From contig NZ_JBOCEG010000001.1 in NCBI RefSeq assembly GCF_050586465.1, forward strand, positions 434,001 through 498,000: a stretch of DNA of 64,000 bases, written 5' to 3'. The DNA is from CAJXYS01 sp913063035 (GTDB lineage: Bacteria > Pseudomonadota > Alphaproteobacteria > Rhodobacterales > Rhodobacteraceae). The notes beneath the pieces are model-generated. The model ran no database searches. It was not told the DNA's origin and saw only the letters and a list, made by a program, of their open reading frames with translations. Below, piece by piece: positions 18,057 to 26,100 of this stretch; within the stretch, counting starts at the first letter, position 1; each line of letters begins with the position of its first letter. A program made the translations under genes and the position numbers.

Positions 18057-18527
18057 GTGGCGGAAGATTTTCCCTCATCGGTGCTCTTCTGCTGCGACCA
18101 TAACGCGATCCGCTCTCCGATGGCCGAGGGCATCATGAAGAAGTTGTACGGCCACCGCGCCTATGTGCAGTCGGCGGGCGTCAAGAACGATCTCGAGATC
18201 GACGGCTTCGCCGTCGCCGTCTGCCAGGAGATCGGCGTCGAGCTCTCGCGCCACCGCTCGCGCAGTTTCGACGACATGCAGGACTGGGGCGACGATCTCT
18301 CGGGCTTCGACCTGATCGTCGCGCTGTCCCCGGCCTCGCAGCGCCAGGCGCTGGAACTGACGCGCTATGCCGCGATCGAGGTGGAATACTGGCCGATCCT
18401 CGACCCGGCCGGTCTCGGGGAACACCGCGAGGACAAGCTGGCCGCCTACCGGCAGACCCGCGACCAGATCGTGGCGCGCATGATGGATCGCTTCGGCCCG
18501 CCGGATGTGACCGAGGCGGGCGCATGA
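18057..18527 (+). CDS. low-molecular-weight protein-tyrosine phosphatase-like protein
   Basis: A 156-residue protein with the phosphate-binding CX5R loop near the N-terminus: Cys13-DHNAI-Arg19-Ser ('FCCDHNAIRSPMAEGIMKKL'). The C-terminal 'WPILDPAG' supplies the general-acid aspartate. The fold is shared by LMW tyrosine phosphatases and arsenate reductases; the position in the hisD-infA block favours the former. The start is GTG. The stop overlaps the next start by 4 bases. The substrate is unknown. Confidence 0.88.
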   Translation: MAEDFPSSVLFCCDHNAIRSPMAEGIMKKLYGHRAYVQSAGVKNDLEIDGFAVAVCQEIGVELSRHRSRSFDDMQDWGDDLSGFDLIVALSPASQRQALELTRYAAIEVEYWPILDPAGLGEHREDKLAAYRQTRDQIVARMMDRFGPPDVTEAGA

Positions 18528-19111
18528 CGCTCAGGATCGCGCCGCTGACCGGCGCCGCGCTCGAGGCCGCCCTCGACGCGGTGGCCGAGCTGCGGGTTCG
18601 GGTGTTCCGGGACTGGCCCTATCTCTACGACGGCGACGCCGCCTATGAGCGGGCTTACCTGTCGGTCTACCGGGAAAGCGCCGGGGCCATCCTCGTCGGC
18701 GCCTTCGACGGAGACCGGCTGGTCGGCGCCGCGACCGGCACCCCGATGGAAGACCATGCCGGCGATTTCGCCGCGGCCTTCGCCGGGACCGGCTATGCGC
18801 TCGACGAGATCTTCTATTGCGCCGAGTCGGTGCTGCTGGCGGACTATCGCGGTCAGGGGGCGGGGCATCGTTTCTTCGATCTGCGCGAGGCCCATGCCCG
18901 CGCGCTCGGGCGGCGCTACTCGGCCTTCTGCGGCGTGGTGCGGCCGGCCGATCACCCGCGCCGGCCCGCCGGGTACCGCCCGCTCGACGGGTTCTGGCGC
19001 AAGCGCGGCTATCGCCCGCTGGACGGCGTGACGGCGCGGTTTCGCTGGAAGGACATCGACGAGGACGGGGAAACGTCCAAGCCGCTTCAGTTCTGGATCC
19101 GGGAGCTCTGA
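18524..19111 (+). CDS. GNAT-family N-acetyltransferase
   Basis: A 195-residue protein of the GCN5-related acetyltransferase fold. The acetyl-CoA loop is seen in 'ESVLLADYRGQGAGHRFFD' (R-G-x-G-A/G-x). The first part 'ELRVRVFRDWPYLYDGD' resembles the GNAT half of fused acetyltransferase/nitrilase proteins such as B. subtilis YhcX. It is coupled to the phosphatase by an ATGA overlap and lies 2 bp before the nitrilase. This pair is not part of the usual hisD-infA order. The acceptor is unknown. Confidence 0.85.
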   Translation: MTLRIAPLTGAALEAALDAVAELRVRVFRDWPYLYDGDAAYERAYLSVYRESAGAILVGAFDGDRLVGAATGTPMEDHAGDFAAAFAGTGYALDEIFYCAESVLLADYRGQGAGHRFFDLREAHARALGRRYSAFCGVVRPADHPRRPAGYRPLDGFWRKRGYRPLDGVTARFRWKDIDEDGETSKPLQFWIREL

Positions 19112-19113
19112 GC

Positions 19114-20007
19114 ATGCGCATCGCCGCCGCCGCCTATCCGCTGGAACCGCTGCAGAGCTGGGGAGCCTACCAGGACAAGCTGTCCGCCTGGGTGGCCCAG
19201 GCGGCGGGGCAGGGGGCCGACCTGCTGGTCTTTCCGGAATACGGCGCGATGGAACTGGCCATGATCGCCGGGGCCGAGGCGGCGGGTGATCTCGAACGCG
19301 CGCTCCATGCGGTCTCGGCGCTGATCCCCGAGGCCGATGCGCTGCACGCCCGGCTGGCCGCCGATCACGGCGTCCATATCCTGGCCGCGAGCGCGCCGGT
19401 TTTCGCGGGCGGACGCCGCCCGGTGAACCGCGCGCGTCTCTTCGCGCCGGGGCAGGCGGGCCACCAGGACAAGCAGATCATGACCCGTTTCGAGCGCGGG
19501 CAATGGGATGTCGCGCCGGGCGGGGGGCTGACGCTCTTCGATACCGCGCTGGGCCGGATCGGCGTCCTGATCTGCTATGATGCCGAGTTCCCGCTGCTCG
19601 CCCGCGCGCTGGTCGAGGCTGGCGCCGAGATCCTGCTCGTGCCGTCCTGCACGGACAGCCTGGCCGGGTACTGGCGCGTGCGGATCGGCGCGATGGCCCG
19701 CGCGCTGGAAAGCCAGTGCATCGTCGTGCAGGCGCCGACCGTGGGCCCGGCCGGCTGGTGTCCGCCGGTGGACGAGAATGTCGGCGCGGCCGCGATCTAT
19801 GGCCCGCCCGACCTGGGCTTCCCCGCGACCGGCGTGATCGCCGAGGGCGCCCTGGACCGGCCGGGATGGGTCTATGCAACCGTGGCGCGGGACGATATCG
19901 CCCGGGTGCGCGGCGGGGGCCAGGTGTTGAATCATGCCCACTGGTCCGAACAGGCCCGCCGCGTCCGGAACGTCACAATCACGCCCTTCGCCGCGATGCG
20001 GCCTTGA
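19114..20007 (+). CDS. carbon-nitrogen hydrolase (nitrilase superfamily)
   Basis: A 297-residue protein with the full nitrilase triad: Glu42 in 'LLVFPEYGAME', Lys120 in 'HQDKQIMTRFE' and Cys154 in 'GVLICYDAEFP'. It hydrolyses an amide, nitrile or carbamoyl bond in the cytoplasm. The ATG at 19114 was chosen because it lies 2 bp after the GNAT stop and directly precedes the conserved first strand. Together with the GNAT it equals the size and order of YhcX-type fused proteins, so the two may act as one complex. The substrate is unknown. Confidence 0.9.
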   Translation: MRIAAAAYPLEPLQSWGAYQDKLSAWVAQAAGQGADLLVFPEYGAMELAMIAGAEAAGDLERALHAVSALIPEADALHARLAADHGVHILAASAPVFAGGRRPVNRARLFAPGQAGHQDKQIMTRFERGQWDVAPGGGLTLFDTALGRIGVLICYDAEFPLLARALVEAGAEILLVPSCTDSLAGYWRVRIGAMARALESQCIVVQAPTVGPAGWCPPVDENVGAAAIYGPPDLGFPATGVIAEGALDRPGWVYATVARDDIARVRGGGQVLNHAHWSEQARRVRNVTITPFAAMRP

Positions 20008-20037
20008 AAACCTGTCCAATTGGGCGCATTTAAGGGG

Positions 20038-20053
20038 CGCTTCGCGAGAAGCG
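20038..20053 (+). promoter_or_regulatory. infA leader hairpin with GCGA tetraloop
   Basis: CGCTTC-GCGA-GAAGCG forms a perfect 6-bp stem closed by a GNRA-type loop, ending 14 bases before the infA ribosome site. A possible -35 box TTGAAA (20004-20009) overlaps the nitrilase stop codon, but I see no good -10 box. Confidence 0.45.
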
Positions 20054-20078
20054 ACGTGCAACGAACAAAGGAGTGACC

Positions 20079-20297
20079 ATGGCCAAGGAAGAAATGCTCG
20101 AATTTCCTGGTGTCGTGAAAGAACTCCTGCCGAACGCGACATTCCGGGTCGAGCTTGAGAACGGCCATGAGATCATCGCGCACACGGCAGGCAAGATGCG
20201 CAAGAACCGCATCCGGGTTCTGGCAGGCGACAAGGTTCAGGTGGAGATGACGCCCTACGACCTGACGAAGGGCCGCATCAACTACCGCTTCAAGTAA
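20079..20297 (+). CDS. infA: translation initiation factor IF-1
   Basis: A 72-residue S1/OB-fold protein: 'MAKEEMLEFPGVVKELLPNA', 'FRVELENGHEIIAHTAGKM', 'NRIRVLAGDKVQVEM' and 'KGRINYRFK'. It binds the 30S A site with IF-2 and IF-3 during initiation. The ATG at 20079 is preferred over the GTG at 20073 because AAAGGAG runs into the GTG and is well spaced from the ATG. It is followed by maf after 5 bp. Confidence 0.97.
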   Translation: MAKEEMLEFPGVVKELLPNATFRVELENGHEIIAHTAGKMRKNRIRVLAGDKVQVEMTPYDLTKGRINYRFK

Positions 20298-20302
20298 TCC
20301 AG

Positions 20303-20884
20303 ATGCGACTGGTTCTGGGCTCGGCCAGCCCCCGGCGGCGCGACCTGCTCGCGCAGATCGGGGTCGAGCCCGACGCCATCCGACCCGCCGATATCGACGA
20401 AACGCCAGCGCCCGGCGAGTTGCCGCGCCCCTATTGCGCGCGCATGGCGCGCGAGAAGGCGGCCGCCGTCGCGGCCGGGCCGGACGAGCTGGTGCTGACC
20501 GCCGACACGACCGTGGCGCTCGGCCGGCGCATCCTCGGCAAGCCCGCCGACGCCGCCGAGGCGGTGGAATTCCTGATGATGCTCTCGGGGCGGCGCCACC
20601 GGGTCATCACCGCCGTCGCGCTGCGCCACGGCGACACGATCCGCGCGCGCGACGTCGTCACCACCGTGCAGATGAAGCGGCTCTCGGACATGGAAATATC
20701 CTGGTACATCCGCACCGGCGACTGGCAGGGCAAGGCCGGGGCCTACGGCATCCAGGGCCCGGCCGGGGCGCTGATCCCCTGGATCAACGGCTCTTTCACG
20801 GGCGTGGTGGGCCTGCCGCTGGCCGAGACGGCCAACCTGCTGCGGGGCGCGGGCTACACGATTCCCGACGGGCCGGCGTCATGA
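20303..20884 (+). CDS. maf: Maf-like nucleoside triphosphate pyrophosphatase
   Basis: A 193-residue Maf protein. It begins 'MRLVLGSASPRRRDLLAQIG' with the S-A-S-P-R-R substrate loop, then 'YCARMAREKA', 'LTADTTVALGRRILGKP' (catalytic Asp) and 'GAYGIQGPAGALI'. Such enzymes hydrolyse non-canonical or pyrimidine nucleoside triphosphates to monophosphates and may slow septation. The infA-maf-RNase order is standard here. The stop overlaps the next gene's start (ATGA). Confidence 0.95.
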   Translation: MRLVLGSASPRRRDLLAQIGVEPDAIRPADIDETPAPGELPRPYCARMAREKAAAVAAGPDELVLTADTTVALGRRILGKPADAAEAVEFLMMLSGRRHRVITAVALRHGDTIRARDVVTTVQMKRLSDMEISWYIRTGDWQGKAGAYGIQGPAGALIPWINGSFTGVVGLPLAETANLLRGAGYTIPDGPAS

Positions 20885-21933
20885 AGGGGCGGGTCATCCT
20901 GCTCGATGAGATCGCGGGCCGCCGCGCGGCGGCGCTGATGGTCGACGGCCGGCTCGAGGACCTGCTGATCGACCCGCCCGAGAGCGCGCCGCCCGGCCCG
21001 GGCGCGATCTACCGCGCCCGGGTCGACCGCCAGATGAAGGGGCAGGGCGGCGTCATCCTGCAGCTCGGCGACGGGCAGCGCGGCTTCCTGCGCCAGGCCA
21101 GGGGCCTGACCCCGGGGCAGAGCCTTTTGGTGCAGGTCAACAGCTACGCCGAGCCCGGAAAGGCGCCCCCGGTCACGACACGCCTTCTCTTCAAGAGCCG
21201 CTACGCCATCGTCACGCCTGGCGCGCCCGGGCTCAACGTTGCGCGCTCGATCCGCGACGAGGCGGAGCGTGACCGGCTGCTCGAGATCGCCCACGCGGCG
21301 CGGGCCGATATGGATGCGGCCCTCGGGCTGATCCTTCGCTCCGCCTGCGCCGGGGTCGATGGGGACGCCATAGCAGAGGATATCGGCACCATGACCGATC
21401 TTGCGCGGAAGATCATGGCCGAGGACGGCGCCGGCGCGCCCGCGCCCCTGCTCGATGCGCCGGATGCAGAGCTGCTCGCCTGGCGCGACTGGGCCGATCC
21501 CGACCCCGACGCCGTGATCGACGAGGCAGGCGCGTTCGTCGCGCATGGCGTGCTCGACGAGATCGCGGCGCTCGCGGATCCCGTGGTGGCGCTCAGGGGC
21601 GGGTTCAGCATGGCGGTGGAACCCACCCGCGCGCTGGTCGCGGTCGACGTCAACACGGGCGGCGACACCTCGCCTGCGGCGGGGCTCAAGGCCAATCTCG
21701 CGGCGCTCCGCGCCCTGCCGCGCCAGCTCCGCCTGCGCGGGCTGGGCGGGCAGGTGGTGCTCGACCTCGCCCCCAGCCCCAAGAAGGACCGCCGCCAGAT
21801 CGAACAGGCCGCGCGCGGCGCGCTGCGCACCGATCCGGTCGAAACCGCCCTTGTCGGCTGGACGCCGCTTGGCCATCTTGAGCTGCAGAGGAAACGCGAG
21901 AGACTGCCGCTCAAGGAGGCGCTGCCCGGATGA
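20881..21933 (+). CDS. rng: short ribonuclease E/G family protein
   Basis: A 350-residue RNase E/G catalytic core, shorter than E. coli RNase G (about 489). Two metal-binding aspartates are kept, Asp256 in 'LVAVDVNTGG' and Asp295 in 'GQVVLDLAPS'. An S1-like N-terminal stretch is present ('GAIYRARVDRQMKGQGGVI'), but the C-terminal zinc-link CPxCxG region is absent, as in the short alphaproteobacterial forms beside maf and yacG. It should cleave single-stranded RNA. The ATG at 20881 overlaps the maf stop and the gene overlaps yacG by 4 bases, so the three are coupled. A full RNase E is probably encoded elsewhere. Confidence 0.88.
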   Translation: MKGRVILLDEIAGRRAAALMVDGRLEDLLIDPPESAPPGPGAIYRARVDRQMKGQGGVILQLGDGQRGFLRQARGLTPGQSLLVQVNSYAEPGKAPPVTTRLLFKSRYAIVTPGAPGLNVARSIRDEAERDRLLEIAHAARADMDAALGLILRSACAGVDGDAIAEDIGTMTDLARKIMAEDGAGAPAPLLDAPDAELLAWRDWADPDPDAVIDEAGAFVAHGVLDEIAALADPVVALRGGFSMAVEPTRALVAVDVNTGGDTSPAAGLKANLAALRALPRQLRLRGLGGQVVLDLAPSPKKDRRQIEQAARGALRTDPVETALVGWTPLGHLELQRKRERLPLKEALPG

Positions 21934-22112
21934 CCTGCCCGATCTGCCACAAGGACACCGACCCCAAGTACCGGCCCTTCTGTTCGAAACGCTGTGCGGA
22001 TGTCGACCTGGGCAAGTGGCTGACCGGGTCCTATGCCGTGCCCGCCGATACCCCCGAAGACCTGGACGAGGCCGCCGACGAGATCGTGACCGAGAGCCGG
22101 AAGCTGCACTGA
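21930..22112 (+). CDS. yacG: DNA gyrase inhibitor YacG
   Basis: A 60-residue zinc-finger protein with cysteines at 3, 6, 18 and 22 ('MTCPICHK ... RPFCSKRCADVDLGKWL'), the exact YacG layout. E. coli YacG binds GyrB and inhibits supercoiling. An acidic tail follows the finger. It ends the infA-maf-rng-yacG set, and tRNA-Phe follows after 103 bp. Confidence 0.95.
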   Translation: MTCPICHKDTDPKYRPFCSKRCADVDLGKWLTGSYAVPADTPEDLDEAADEIVTESRKLH

Positions 22113-22154
22113 CACCCCGGTCGCGGCGCGGCGAAAAAACCCGCAATTCCGGTC

Positions 22155-22183
22155 TGGACACGCCCGGAAAGCTGTCCTAGTAA
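22155..22183 (+). promoter_or_regulatory. likely promoter of tRNA-Phe
   Basis: TGGACA (22155-22160) matches 5 of 6 -35 bases; TAGTAA (22178-22183) is a weaker -10 box, with a 17-bp spacer. Transcription would begin about 25 bases before the tRNA. Confidence 0.45.
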
Positions 22184-22215
22184 ACCGCGACGGTCGGGCT
22201 GCGCCCCGGTCGCTC

Positions 22216-22290
22216 GCCCGGGTAGCTCAGTGGTAGAGCAGTGGATTGAAAATCCTCGTGTCGGTGGTTCGACTCCGCCCCCGGGCACCA
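22216..22290 (+). tRNA. tRNA-Phe (GAA anticodon)
   Basis: Acceptor arms gcccggg (22216-22222) and cccgggc (22280-22286) pair fully; the anticodon loop reads TTGAAAA and the T arm contains GGTTCGACTCC. The CCA end is encoded (22288-22290). One T-T mismatch sits in the anticodon stem, as I recall from other alphaproteobacterial tRNA-Phe genes. Confidence 0.96.
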
Positions 22291-22552
22291 TTTTTCACCC
22301 AGATTCAAGGTCCCTGGGCCAGCCAGCCATTGCGGCTCCAGCGTATTCGCGGCGTGCGGGGGCGGGGCGTTCCGGGCGGTCCGCTGCATGGTTTGCATGG
22401 CAGGGATAGCCGTGTCGCGGCGTCGGGCGGGGCCGTCCCGTTGTCACGCGCGTTGATCCGGAGGCCGGACCGGGCCGCGGGCCCGAGGCCCCGGCCGGGC
22501 GATCCCGGACGGGCCTTGCGTTTTCAGCGGGCGCCACCGGATGCGCGCGGGG

Positions 22553-23350
22553 CTAGTTGTTGCTGCGCCCGTTGCCCCTGCCGCGGGCGGGGGCGCCATT
22601 GTCCCGGGCCCGGACGATTTCGTCTTCGTCCTCGTCTTCCGTCGCTTGCGCGCCGTCGATCTCTATGCCGAGCGCCTCGCGGGCCCGGTCGTCGGCCTGT
22701 TCGGGCAACGCGGGCGGCGTCCGGCGCGCTCCGGGCGGGGTCGCTTCGTCGCCATCTTCCGCCGCTGCATCGTCTTCCGCCCCGGCGACCTCTTCCGCCT
22801 CCGCGGCGTCTTCTGCCCCGGCGCCTTCATCTTCCCCGGCGGCCGCGGTGCGATCCTCGTCTGCCGGCTCTTCTGGCAGGGTTTCCTCCGCCGCGCTCTC
22901 GGCCACGGCTTCGGCGCCGGGCTCTTCCGCGCCCTCTGCCACGGCCTCGGCGCCGGGCTCTTCCGCGTCGTCGTCTTCTGCCGCCAGGGCCTCTTCCTCG
23001 TCCTGATCTTCCTCGTCGTCACTCACGGTCGCGCCAACGCCCGATCCGCTGACGGCCCCGCCGAAACGGCGCGTCGGCGTGCTGCCGGCCCCGTCGTCGG
23101 ACATGGCGTCCTCTTCCGTCTCGGGGGACGGAGCCCCCGGCGCGGTCCCGGGGATCTCCACGCCGCCCAGTTTCTGGGTCGAGAGCGTTTGCCCGAGGGA
23201 GTCGGTCATCTTGCCGCTGCCGCTGGCGACCATGCTGAACACGCTGAGGGTGATCGAGATCGCGCTCGCCGTCAGCACGACCCACTCGACGGTCGTGCCC
23301 CCCGCGTCATCCCGGCGGAACAGTCTTACTGCAGCGCGCAAGTCTCGCAT
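22553..23350 (-). CDS. Flp-pilin-like membrane protein with long acidic repeat tail
   Basis: A 265-residue protein. Residues 1-45 resemble a Flp/Fap pilin N-terminus ('LFRRDDAGGTTVEWVVLTAS' leading into a hydrophobic helix at about 22-42). After that, pilins normally end within some 20 residues, but here residues 78-246 form an Ala/Glu/Asp-rich low-complexity tail. The tail contains an 11-residue unit, AEEPGAEAVAE, twice at a period of 12 (129-139, 141-151), encoded by a 36-bp tandem repeat. The last 20 residues are basic (RARDNGAPARGRGNGRSNN). The start at 23350 has GGAGG 7 bases upstream; the longer frame would run through tRNA-Leu. No tad genes are nearby. It is probably anchored in the inner membrane; function unknown. 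Confidence 0.75.
   Translation of the reverse strand: MRDLRAAVRLFRRDDAGGTTVEWVVLTASAISITLSVFSMVASGSGKMTDSLGQTLSTQKLGGVEIPGTAPGAPSPETEEDAMSDDGAGSTPTRRFGGAVSGSGVGATVSDDEEDQDEEEALAAEDDDAEEPGAEAVAEGAEEPGAEAVAESAAEETLPEEPADEDRTAAAGEDEGAGAEDAAEAEEVAGAEDDAAAEDGDEATPPGARRTPPALPEQADDRAREALGIEIDGAQATEDEDEDEIVRARDNGAPARGRGNGRSNN
22902..22967. repeat. 36-bp tandem repeat, two copies (second partial)
   Basis: The unit starting GCCACGG at 22902 recurs at 22938 with one change over 30 bases. It lies inside the acidic-tail gene and encodes the repeated AEEPGAEAVAE. Confidence 0.85.
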
Positions 23351-23496
23351 CTCGGTCCTCCGGCCGCCGGATAGACGGCCCCGGAATCCCGTTAACCAAA
23401 GGAATATGTCTTGGGATTGCTCCGATTCGGGCCATTCTTCGCCCAAATCTGGCGCTCGAGAGGCGCGCCGGCCGCGCGGGGGGGCGCGGAACCGCG

Positions 23497-23582
23497 TGGT
23501 GCGGGCGGCCGGACTCGAACCGGCACGGCCTTTCGGCCCAGGCATTTTAAGTGCCATGTGTCTACCATTCCACCACGCCCGC
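23497..23582 (-). tRNA. tRNA-Leu (TAA anticodon)
   Basis: On the minus strand the acceptor arms GCGGGCG and CGCCCGC pair fully (23582-23576 with 23507-23501). The anticodon loop CTTAAAA gives TAA. A long variable arm (TGGGCCGAAAGGCCG) marks it as class II. CCA is encoded at 23499-23497. Confidence 0.96.
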
Positions 23583-23587
23583 ACGGC

Positions 23588-23611
23588 GCGGACGGGGCGC
23601 ACCCCGTCCGC
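23588..23611. terminator. 10-bp perfect hairpin ahead of tRNA-Leu
   Basis: GCGGACGGGG (23588-23597) pairs exactly with CCCCGTCCGC (23602-23611) over a 4-base loop. It lies between the TPR gene stop and tRNA-Leu, inside the leader that the tRNA promoter would produce. It may stop read-through from the TPR/metG transcript or be removed during tRNA processing. Confidence 0.5.
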
Positions 23612-23613
23612 GT

Positions 23614-23642
23614 TTCCTAGCCGCGGGCCGTGGCGTTGACAA
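23614..23642 (-). promoter_or_regulatory. likely promoter of tRNA-Leu
   Basis: On the minus strand TTGTCA (23642-23637), 17 bp, TAGGAA (23619-23614). The -35 box is good, the -10 box weak. The predicted start is near 23607, inside the hairpin listed above. Confidence 0.45.
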
Positions 23643-23654
23643 TGGCGGGATGGC

Positions 23655-24197
23655 TCAGAGCTCGGTGCCCGGCTCCTCGATGAGCAGCCCGCGTTCGGGC
23701 AGCCACGGGTTCAGCTTGACGGCCTCGCGAAGCACGCCCTGGCTGGCCTTGATACGGCCGAGCTGCATCAGCGTCAGCGCCTTGCCCGACAGCGCGCCGA
23801 CATGGTCCGGGCGCCGCGCGAGGGTGCGGTTCAGATCTTCCAGGGCACCGCCGTAATCGCCGGTGAGAAACCGCACGAAGGCGCGCTGGTTGTAGCCCTC
23901 GTAGTACTCGGGGCAGTAGGCGATGAGATCCTCGAACGCGGCGCGGGCGCCGTCGAAATCATAGGCGGCGCGGCGCGCCATGCCGCGGTCGAGCATTTCC
24001 TGCGCCCGCGCATCCGGGGCCGTCGCCCAGAACGCCCACATCGCGTCGGAGGCGCGCTGCCCGGCCAGCGGGTCGGGGGCGTTGCGCAGGTCTTCCATCA
24101 GCCGTGCGCGTTCCTCGGCGCGGTCGGGCAGGGGCGGGCAGTCGGCCAGGGCCGGGGCGGGCGCCGCAAAGGCGAGGGTAAGGACGAGCCAGCGCAT
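23655..24197 (-). CDS. periplasmic tetratricopeptide-repeat protein
   Basis: A 180-residue protein with a clear signal peptide (residues 1-18, 'MRWLVLTLAFAAPAPALA' then D). The mature part is helical with TPR-type spacing: 'AQEMLDRGMARRAAYDFDGA', 'PEYYEGYNQRAFVRFLTGDY' and 'PDHVGALSGKALTLMQLGR'. TPRs hold protein partners; the partner is unknown. The ATG at 24197 was chosen because it starts the signal peptide. It lies 48 bp after metG on the same strand and probably shares its transcript. Confidence 0.85.
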   Translation of the reverse strand: MRWLVLTLAFAAPAPALADCPPLPDRAEERARLMEDLRNAPDPLAGQRASDAMWAFWATAPDARAQEMLDRGMARRAAYDFDGARAAFEDLIAYCPEYYEGYNQRAFVRFLTGDYGGALEDLNRTLARRPDHVGALSGKALTLMQLGRIKASQGVLREAVKLNPWLPERGLLIEEPGTEL

Positions 24198-24245
24198 GAT
24201 GTCCCAGCATGACGCCGCAACGTGGCGCGTCAAGTCACGACGCCG

Positions 24246-25964
24246 TCAGCCCCGCCCGCCGGCAAAGCGGTCGTGCCAGGCGTCGCGCTCGTCGTCGCTG
24301 ATCTTGCGGAAAAGCACGTCCGGCACCGTGAAGGCATGGCCCGCCGGCAGAGCGTCGAGCGCGGCGCGCATGTCCTCGGGCCAGCTGTCGTCCCGGGTCT
24401 GCAGCGCGCCCATCAGCGTGGCGCTCGCATCGGGGATGAAGGGCTGCGAGAGCACCGCGTAGACCCGGATCAGGTTGAGCGACAGCCGGATCGCCGCCGC
24501 GGCGGCCTCGGGATCGGTCTTGAACTTGGCCCAGGGCTCGGCGGCCTGAAGATACTCGTTGCCCTCGACCCAGATGGCGCGCAGCTCGGCGGCGGCCTTG
24601 CGGATTTCCATCGCCGCCATATGCGCGTCATACGCCGCGACGCGTTCCTGCAGATCGGAGACGAGCGCCTCTTCGGCAGGCCCCCAGGCGCCGCCGGCGG
24701 GCACCTCCTCGCCGAAACGCGACCGGCAGAACTTGGTGACGCGGCTGACGAAATTGCCGAGGACGTCTGCCAGGTCCTTGTTCGCGTTGGCCTGGAAATT
24801 CTCCCAGGTGAACTCGGCGTCCTGGTTCTCGGGCGCGTGGGACAGCAGCCACCAGCGCCAGTAATCCGCCGGCAGCAGCTCGAGCGCCTGGTCCATGAAC
24901 ACCCCGCGCCCCTGGCTGGTGGAGAACTGTCCGCCGTCGTAGTTGAGGTAGTTGAACGACTTGATGTAGTCGACCAGCTTCCAGGGCTCGCCCGAGCCCA
25001 TGATCGTGGCCGGGAAGGAAAGCGTGTGGAACGGCACGTTGTCCTTGCCCATGAACTGGACGTAGGTGACGTCCTCCGCCCCTTCGTCGAGCCGCCACCA
25101 GCGCCGCCAGGCGGCCTCGTCATGGCCGTGGGCATCGGCCCATTCGGCGGTCGCCCCGATATACTCGATGGGCGCGTCGAACCACACGTAGAAGACCTTG
25201 CCCTCCATGCCCGGCCAATCCTGGTCGCCCTTCTTGACCGGCACGCCCCAGTCAAGGTCCCGGGTGATGCCGCGGTCGCGCAGACCCTCGCCGTCATGGA
25301 GCCATTTCCTGGCGATGGAGGTGGTCAGAACGGGCCAGTCGGTCTTGGAGTCGATCCAGGCCTCGAGCTGGTCCTTCAGCGCCGACTGGCGCAGGTAGAG
25401 ATGCTTGGTCTCGCGCACTTCGAGGTCGGTCGAGCCCGAGATCGCCGAACGCGGATCGATCAGGTCGGTCGGGTCGAGCTGCTTGGTGCAGTTCTCGCAC
25501 TGGTCGCCACGGGCTTTCTCGTAGCCGCAATTGGGGCAGGTGCCCTCGATGTAGCGGTCGGGCAGGAACCGGCCGTCGGCGTTGGAATAGACCTGCCGCT
25601 CGGTGACCTCCTCGATATAGCCGTTCTCGGCCAGCTTGCCGGCAAAATGCTGGGTCAGGGACTCGTTGCGCCCCGAGGACGAGCGTCCGAAATGGTCGAA
25701 GGACAGGCGGAACCCCTCGCCCAGCTTCTTCTGCACCTCGTACATCTCGGCGCAATAGGCCGCCACGGGCTTGCCGGCCTTGGCCGCGGCCAGCTCGGCG
25801 GGGGTGCCGTGCTCGTCGGTGGCGCAGATGAACATCACCTCGTGGCCGCGCGCGCGGCAGTAGCGCGCGTAGAGATCCGCCGGCAGCTGGCTGCCCACGA
25901 GATTGCCCAGATGCTTGATCCCGTTGATATAGGGGATCGCCGAGGTGATGAGGATGCGTGCCAT
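24246..25964 (-). CDS. metG: methionyl-tRNA synthetase
   Basis: A 572-residue class I synthetase that charges tRNA-Met. The N-terminus 'MARILITSAIPYINGIKHLG' contains the HIGH-type motif (IKHLG). Four zinc-binding cysteines lie in 'GTCPNCGYEKARGDQCENC'. The KMSKS-type loop is the variant 'GQFSTSQGRGVFMD', in place of the canonical lysine-containing form. The anticodon-binding helical domain follows ('DLADVLGNFVSRVTKFC'). There is no C-terminal tRNA-binding OB domain. The start at 25964 directly precedes the first strand. Confidence 0.95.
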   Translation of the reverse strand: MARILITSAIPYINGIKHLGNLVGSQLPADLYARYCRARGHEVMFICATDEHGTPAELAAAKAGKPVAAYCAEMYEVQKKLGEGFRLSFDHFGRSSSGRNESLTQHFAGKLAENGYIEEVTERQVYSNADGRFLPDRYIEGTCPNCGYEKARGDQCENCTKQLDPTDLIDPRSAISGSTDLEVRETKHLYLRQSALKDQLEAWIDSKTDWPVLTTSIARKWLHDGEGLRDRGITRDLDWGVPVKKGDQDWPGMEGKVFYVWFDAPIEYIGATAEWADAHGHDEAAWRRWWRLDEGAEDVTYVQFMGKDNVPFHTLSFPATIMGSGEPWKLVDYIKSFNYLNYDGGQFSTSQGRGVFMDQALELLPADYWRWWLLSHAPENQDAEFTWENFQANANKDLADVLGNFVSRVTKFCRSRFGEEVPAGGAWGPAEEALVSDLQERVAAYDAHMAAMEIRKAAAELRAIWVEGNEYLQAAEPWAKFKTDPEAAAAAIRLSLNLIRVYAVLSQPFIPDASATLMGALQTRDDSWPEDMRAALDALPAGHAFTVPDVLFRKISDDERDAWHDRFAGGRG

Positions 25965-26100
25965 GTCGTTGCCTTCGGTCCCGGTTCGCCCCCCGTGTAA
26001 CGCCAAGCCGGGCCGAGGGCCAGAGGCCAGTGCGCGCCCCGCCCGCGGCGGATCCGGCCCCGCCACGGGGCGGGCCGGAGATGGTCCCGCGGGGCGCGGT

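Noticed and set aside
20690..20705. AAATATCC resembling the dispersed hairpin repeat
   Set aside because: It is inside maf, lacks the CCAAGTGG half and the opposite arm, so it is a chance match.
22902..22967. Tandem 36-bp repeats as a CRISPR array
   Set aside because: There are only two copies, with no spacers, and they lie in frame within a coding region for an acidic repeat.
23636..23641. Perfect TTGACA on the plus strand
   Set aside because: No suitable -10 box lies 16-18 bp downstream and no plus-strand gene follows; the overlapping minus-strand TTGTCA fits tRNA-Leu better.
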